NCBI GenBank assembly: GCA_012519875.1 | Contig: JAAYPL010000069.1 | Location: forward strand, 1 to 28,105 | Length of the DNA: 28,105 nt | From: Clostridiaceae bacterium | GTDB lineage: Bacteria > Bacillota > Clostridia > Saccharofermentanales > UBA5734 | Direction: 5' to 3' | Shown here: in pieces, positions 23,911-28,105 of the stretch | How positions within the stretch are numbered: the first letter of the stretch is position 1 | Layout of the letters: every line of letters begins with the position of its first letter | Notes under the pieces: generated by a model | Told to the model about the DNA's origin: nothing | The model's input: the letters and a program-made list of their open reading frames with translations, nothing else | Database searches by the model: none | Position numbers and translations under genes: made by a program

Positions 23911-26900
23911 CTAATCTTCCGCCCATCCGTCATCGGAGAAATCCTCGTATTCTTCATCGGTTTCGTCGTTGTCGTCAAGGTCGGCAGTAACACCGCCGTC
24001 CTCAGCCAGGGTTCCCTCGGTAAAGCCGGTGGCGGCAAAGTTCTCATCACGGCCGTTTCCGATCCACTCACTGCGTTCGCTTTGGTCGATTTCCGGAATA
24101 TCGTCATCCTCCGTTTCCTTGATGTCCAATACCTCATGTTTGTCAGAGAAAATCCGGACATCCAAGGCCAAGCTCTGCAATTCCTTGACCAGAACCTTAA
24201 AGGATTCCGGTACACCGGCTTCCGGTACGCTTTCGCCTTTAACGATTGCTTCATAGGTCTTGGTACGACCGGAAATATCATCCGATTTCACGGTCAGAAT
24301 TTCCTGCAAGGTGTAACTGGCACCATAAGCTTCAAGTGCCCAGACCTCCATCTCACCGAAGCGCTGACCGCCAAACTGAGCCTTACCTCCCAGAGGTTGT
24401 TGCGTGACCAGTGAGTAGGGACCGATCGAGCGGGCATGAATCTTGTCATCAACCAGATGCAACAATTTGAGATAGTACATGGTTCCGACGGTGATTTTGC
24501 TTTCAAAAGGCTCGCCGGTCCGTCCGTCATAAAGAATGGTCTTGCCATCCGGGTCAATGCCGGCTTTGTTAAAAGCGTCCATGACGTCGGTTTCGGTGGC
24601 GCCATCAAAAACCGGGGTGGCGATCTTCAAACCCATTAAGCTGGCCGCACGTCCCAAATGGACCTCCAAAAGCTGACCAATGTTCATTCTGGATGGAACA
24701 CCGAGCGGATTTAAAACAATATCCAGTGGCGTGCCATCCGGCATAAAAGGCATGTCCTCTTCCGGCAGAATGCAGGAAATAACGCCTTTGTTACCGTGTC
24801 GACCGGCCATTTTGTCGCCAACCGAAATTTTGCGTTTCTGAGCGATGTAGACGCGTACCAGCTTATTGACTCCGTGTTTGAGCGCATCATCATTGTCGCG
24901 GGTAAACACTTTGACATCGACGACAATTCCCGACTCACCATGGGGAACGCGGACAGACGTATCCCGGACCTCCCTGATCTTTTCACCGAAAATCGCCCGA
25001 TAAAGTCTCTCTTCAGCGGTCAGCTCGGTTTCACCTTTGGGGGTAACTTTGCCAACAATAATATCACCGGCCTGCACCTCGGCACCAATGCGAACGATGC
25101 CATGCTCATCAAGATCTTTCAGCGCGTCATCGCCCACGTTGGGAATTTCGCGTGTAATTTCCTCCGGTCCTAATTTCGTATCACGGGCCTCACACTCATA
25201 CTCCTCAATGTGGATGGAGGTATAGATATCTTCACGGACCAATCGTTCATTAATCAGGACGGCGTCTTCGTAATTATAGCCTTCCCAAGTCATAAATCCG
25301 ATCAGGACATTACGGCCAAGGGCCAGCTCACCATTGTCGGTCGAGGGGCCGTCAGCAATAATGTCGCCTTGATGAACCGCATCACCTTTGCGAACCAGCG
25401 GACGCTGATTAATGCATGTTCCTTGATTGGAACGTTGATATTTGGTCAGATCGTAGCTGTCATAACCCGTGGCACCGGTTTTTACCGTAATCTTGTCGGC
25501 ACTGACATACTCGACAATGCCGTCATTTTTGGCAATCACGCAGACACCTGAATCCTTGGCCGCACGATGTTCCATGCCGGTTCCGATGATTGGCGCTTCG
25601 GTCCTGATCAGCGGAACCGCCTGGCGCTGCATGTTGGAGCCCATCAGAGCACGGTTGGCGTCGTCATTGCCGAGAAACGGGATCAGAGCCGTCGCGACCG
25701 AAACCAGTTGCTTGGGAGAGACGTCCATCAAGTCAACCTTTTCCGGTTCGACTTCGATGAATTTATCCAGATAACGACAAACAATTTTTTTGTCGATAAA
25801 ACGCCCATCCTGATCCAGAGGTTCATTGGCCTGGGCAATATTGTAATGATCTTCTTCATCAGCTGTCATATACCGGACTTCGCGGGTAACGATGCCGGCT
25901 TTCTTGTCGTAAACGCGATAAGGGGTCTCAATGAAACCATAACGGTTGATGCGGGCATATGTCGCCAAGGAATTGATCAGGCCGATATTCGGACCCTCCG
26001 GCGTTTCAATCGGACACATACGGCCGTAGTGGGAAGAATGAACGTCGCGAACCTCAAAATTCGCACGCTCACGGGACAACCCGCCCGGACCGAGGGCTGA
26101 CAGACGACGCTTGTGCGTTAGTTCCGCAAGAGGATTCGGCTGATCCATAAACTGGGAAAGCTGACTTGATCCGAAAAACTCCTTGACAGCCGCACTAACC
26201 GGCCGTGTATTGACAATCATTTGCGGGGTGGCGGCTGCTATATCCGTCAGCGTGCCCATGCGCTCACGAACAACACGCTCCATTCGGGAAAAGCCGACGC
26301 GGATCTGGTTTTGCAGCAATTCGCCGACCGATCGGATACGGCGGTTGCCCAAGTGATCAATATCATCCTTGACGCCAATCCCATATTCCAGTCCGATCAA
26401 ATAGCTGATTGAAGCAATAATGTCCTCCGCTGTCAGATGCTTGGGCATCAGCTCATTGACATTTCTCTGCAAAAGCTCCTTCAGTGTTGCCGACACAGGC
26501 TTTTCGCTGTTTGCCTTGGCTTTGTCGATCAGACTGCGCAGTACACCAAGCCGAACGGCTTCCGTAACACCGAGTTGGGTTGCATCCAAATCCCCCAATT
26601 CATCATCGCTAAAATGACGCCTCAGAAAATCGTTGGCATTGACGCGGTTATTGCCGATGATCTTGAGAATATTGTCCGCGGTTGTCACCGTACTGCCGGT
26701 CACCTGAACGGGATAGACAGCAACCGAGTTGATTCCGGCAGCCTGGATAGCTGCAGCTATTTCAGCCGTAATGATTTCATCGGTCGCAACTAGAATTTCA
26801 CCGTTTTCATCGACGACATTTTCCGCAGCTTTATGGCCGCTCAGACGAGCTGCCAGTGAAAGTTTTTTATTGAGCTTGTAAATACCAACCCGAGCCAAGT

Positions 26901-27756
26901 CGTAACGTTTCGGGTCAAAAAACATATTGCACAGTAGTGTCTTGGCCCCCTTGACGGAAACCGGTTCCCCCGGACGAAGTTTCCTGTATAATTCTTTCAG
27001 GGCCTCCTCTCGATTACGGCAGCCGTCTTTGATCATGGTCTGCATCAGGCTGTTTTCCTCGCCGAACATTTCTATGATCTGCTCATCGGTGCCATGTAAT
27101 TTGTCTTCATCGTTTTCAAATTTGTCGTCGTCGTTGTCAAGCTTGTCGCAGTCAAATCCCAGAGCGCGCAATAAAATAGTTAGATGAAACTTGCGCGTGC
27201 GGTCGACACGAACCCAGAGCAAATCGTTGCCGTCGGTTTCATATTCCAGCCAAGCACCCCGATTGGGGATGATTTGCGAAGAAAAGAGCTCTTTATCGTG
27301 TTTGTCTCGGCGGATATCATAATAAGCGCCGGGTGAACGGACAAGTTGACTGATAATGACCCGTTCGGCGCCGTTAATAATAAAAGTGCCGTTTTCGGTC
27401 ATAATCGGAAATTCGCCGATGTAAATCTGCTGGTCTTTGATAATATCGTCTTTTTTGTTGTGCAGGCGAACTTTGACACGCAGTGGCGCAGCAAAATTGG
27501 CATCCCGTTCTTTGCACTCACTGATAGAATATGTAGGGTTTTCGGCATCGAACTCTTTATCAATAAAAGAAAGCTCGATGTCCCCCGAAAAATCAACGAT
27601 GGGGGATATATCGCGCAACACTTCCATCAGTCCTTCATCAAGGAACCATTGGTAACTGTTTTTTTGAATTTCAATCAGGTGTGGAATATCAATGACTTCA
27701 TCGATCCTGGAATAGGACATTCTTTCGGTTCTTCCCAATTTGACGGGATGCACCAT
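23911..27756 (-). CDS. rpoB: DNA-directed RNA polymerase subunit beta, with an acidic repeat insertion
   Basis: RpoB is the beta subunit of RNA polymerase. The 1281 residues cover the whole protein, somewhat longer than the roughly 1190-1250 usual in Bacillota. The rifampicin region (GSSQLSQFMDQPNPL, then THKRRLSALGPGG) keeps the residues associated with sensitivity (Gln, Asp, His, Ser at the E. coli 513, 516, 526 and 531 positions). Residue 540, at the variable E. coli 518 position, is Pro. The extra length comes from an Asp-rich insertion at about 204-221 and a strongly acidic C-terminal tail of about 70 residues. GAGGTG before ATG 27756 serves as binding site. Upstream is a promoter and then an IS30-like end; rplJ-rplL, the usual neighbours, are not seen within the window. 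Confidence 0.99.
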   Translation of the reverse strand: MVHPVKLGRTERMSYSRIDEVIDIPHLIEIQKNSYQWFLDEGLMEVLRDISPIVDFSGDIELSFIDKEFDAENPTYSISECKERDANFAAPLRVKVRLHNKKDDIIKDQQIYIGEFPIMTENGTFIINGAERVIISQLVRSPGAYYDIRRDKHDKELFSSQIIPNRGAWLEYETDGNDLLWVRVDRTRKFHLTILLRALGFDCDKLDNDDDKFENDEDKLHGTDEQIIEMFGEENSLMQTMIKDGCRNREEALKELYRKLRPGEPVSVKGAKTLLCNMFFDPKRYDLARVGIYKLNKKLSLAARLSGHKAAENVVDENGEILVATDEIITAEIAAAIQAAGINSVAVYPVQVTGSTVTTADNILKIIGNNRVNANDFLRRHFSDDELGDLDATQLGVTEAVRLGVLRSLIDKAKANSEKPVSATLKELLQRNVNELMPKHLTAEDIIASISYLIGLEYGIGVKDDIDHLGNRRIRSVGELLQNQIRVGFSRMERVVRERMGTLTDIAAATPQMIVNTRPVSAAVKEFFGSSQLSQFMDQPNPLAELTHKRRLSALGPGGLSRERANFEVRDVHSSHYGRMCPIETPEGPNIGLINSLATYARINRYGFIETPYRVYDKKAGIVTREVRYMTADEEDHYNIAQANEPLDQDGRFIDKKIVCRYLDKFIEVEPEKVDLMDVSPKQLVSVATALIPFLGNDDANRALMGSNMQRQAVPLIRTEAPIIGTGMEHRAAKDSGVCVIAKNDGIVEYVSADKITVKTGATGYDSYDLTKYQRSNQGTCINQRPLVRKGDAVHQGDIIADGPSTDNGELALGRNVLIGFMTWEGYNYEDAVLINERLVREDIYTSIHIEEYECEARDTKLGPEEITREIPNVGDDALKDLDEHGIVRIGAEVQAGDIIVGKVTPKGETELTAEERLYRAIFGEKIREVRDTSVRVPHGESGIVVDVKVFTRDNDDALKHGVNKLVRVYIAQKRKISVGDKMAGRHGNKGVISCILPEEDMPFMPDGTPLDIVLNPLGVPSRMNIGQLLEVHLGRAASLMGLKIATPVFDGATETDVMDAFNKAGIDPDGKTILYDGRTGEPFESKITVGTMYYLKLLHLVDDKIHARSIGPYSLVTQQPLGGKAQFGGQRFGEMEVWALEAYGASYTLQEILTVKSDDISGRTKTYEAIVKGESVPEAGVPESFKVLVKELQSLALDVRIFSDKHEVLDIKETEDDDIPEIDQSERSEWIGNGRDENFAATGFTEGTLAEDGGVTADLDDNDETDEEYEDFSDDGWAED
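27094..27147 (-). repeat. 7-residue acidic tandem repeat inside rpoB
   Basis: RpoB residues 204-221 read as DKLDNDD, DKFENDE and a partial DKLH, that is about two and a half copies of a 21-base unit. The copies have diverged in synonymous and conservative positions, so the duplication is not recent. The insertion sits in the beta lobe region just before GTDEQIIEMFG. Confidence 0.85.
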
Positions 27757-27822
27757 TAACGATCACCTCACGCATTTTCGGCCAGGCCGTTCGACCTTGG
27801 TTGGTCGCCATCGGAAAAGTCG

Positions 27823-27850
27823 TTGACAGCAACCCAGCAGATGTTATAAT
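27823..27850 (+). promoter_or_regulatory. Consensus promoter directed away from rpoB
   Basis: The plus strand carries TTGACA (27823-27828), a 16-base spacer and TGTTATAAT, an extended -10 with TATAAT at 27845-27850. It lies within the predicted rpoB leader and points toward the IS30-like element. No plus-strand gene follows within the window, so its product would be antisense to the rpoB leader and to the IS transposase. The match is direct; activity is inferred. Confidence 0.65.
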
Positions 27851-27917
27851 CAGGTTGAAAAGGTATCTGTTTTACTGCTCTTTTTTCTGCAGACAGTAAC
27901 CCGCTATTTTATGACGC

Positions 27918-27954
27918 ATTATAAGATAATATCACTCCATCACAAGGGTGTCAA
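27918..27954 (-). promoter_or_regulatory. Likely rpoB-rpoC promoter
   Basis: On the minus strand TTGACA (27949-27954) is followed after 17 bases by TATTAT (27926-27931); a perfect TATAAT lies 2 bases further downstream (27918-27923) but with a 25-base spacing. Transcription would begin near 27919 or slightly downstream, giving an rpoB leader of about 160 bases. That leader can form small hairpins (TTACTG with CAGTAA, and CGACC with GGTCG), of unknown significance. Confidence 0.75.
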
Positions 27955-27983
27955 TTGAATTCGGCATTCTTTTCGATTGCCGC

Positions 27984-28105
27984 GGAATGCAACATTAAGT
28001 GTCGCCCAATGTTAAGAAACCAACCTGTATACTTCTAACGGTGTTCTGTAATCCAAAATCTTTCGAGGATAAGTATTCAGCCACATCTCTATGCGTTTGA
28101 TTTCC
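27984..28105 (-). mobile_element. End of an IS30-like insertion sequence (continues past the window)
   Basis: A transposase C-terminus is present at the right edge, and just beyond its stop lies GGAATGCAACATTAAGTGTC, similar in style to the terminal inverted repeats of IS30-family elements. I place the element boundary near 27984, with an uncertainty of several bases because the other end and the target duplication are outside the window. The insertion lies about 30 bases upstream of the rpoB promoter -35 box. Confidence 0.65.
28012..28105 (-). CDS. IS30-family transposase, C-terminal fragment (partial at window edge)
   Basis: Thirty residues before a TAA stop read EIKRIEMWLNTYPRKILDYR followed by TPLEVYRLVS. 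The pattern N-x-x-PRK-x-L-x-YRTP-x-EV is the characteristic C-terminal end of IS30-family transposases, the part just after the catalytic Glu of the DDE site. The rest of the gene lies beyond the window, so I cannot say whether it is intact. A plus-strand promoter at 27823-27850 would produce antisense RNA across this end. Confidence 0.8.
   Translation of the reverse strand, partial: EIKRIEMWLNTYPRKILDYRTPLEVYRLVS

Noticed and set aside
26137..26139. Proline at the E. coli RpoB 518 position as a rifampicin-resistance change
   Set aside because: This position varies naturally among bacteria, and the main resistance positions (513, 516, 526, 531) carry the sensitive residues.
1..28105. CRISPR arrays, tRNA or rRNA genes, and integrase or prophage genes
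   Set aside because: No regularly spaced repeats, cloverleaf-like sequences, rRNA-like stretches or phage structural genes were recognised.

Overview
The window looks like a chromosomal segment of a Gram-positive bacterium of the phylum Bacillota, most likely class Clostridia. The evidence is a complete ctsR-mcsA-mcsB-clpC heat-shock operon behind a textbook CtsR operator, a Bacillota-type rpoB-rpoC pair, AGGAGG-like ribosome binding sites before nearly every gene, and SigA-type promoters. GC content is moderate (a little over 50% by eye). I cannot name the genus. No tRNA, rRNA, CRISPR array or prophage was seen. Gene density is high and no gene-free stretch exceeds about 260 bases.

Layout from left to right: (1) the N-terminal 515 residues of the RNA-binding protein Tex (minus strand, cut by the window edge); (2) a plus-strand zinc-ribbon/Yip1-like membrane protein, then a carboxylesterase and a metallo-beta-lactamase-fold hydrolase that probably form a small operon; (3) convergent to these, the minus-strand protein quality-control operon ctsR-mcsA-mcsB-clpC; (4) minus-strand mobA-mobB for molybdenum-cofactor nucleotide attachment, preceded by two stable hairpins and by a tandem pair of xylose-isomerase-like TIM-barrel proteins; (5) a minus-strand MacAB-type export operon (adaptor, ATPase, permease); (6) divergent from it, a membrane-anchored peptide/nickel-type binding protein translationally coupled to a homocysteine S-methyltransferase that carries what looks like the decayed remnant of a methyltetrahydrofolate-binding domain; (7) a divergent pair of small Xre-family repressors around a compact promoter/operator region; (8) rpoC and rpoB on the minus strand, ending in a strong intrinsic terminator and starting from a near-consensus promoter; (9) at the right edge, the end of an IS30-like insertion sequence.

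Most genes are recognisable housekeeping or common accessory genes. The points that merit a second look are the epimerase pair in which one partner has lost most of its metal ligands, the relic pterin domain on the homocysteine methyltransferase, the structured leader and frame-shifted overlap of mobA-mobB, a 7-residue acidic tandem repeat inserted in RpoB, the consensus promoter firing outward from the rpoB leader toward the IS30-like element, and the two-repressor switch-like locus. I found no convincing wholly new multi-gene system; the SBP/methyltransferase pair and the epimerase pair are the best candidates for undescribed function.
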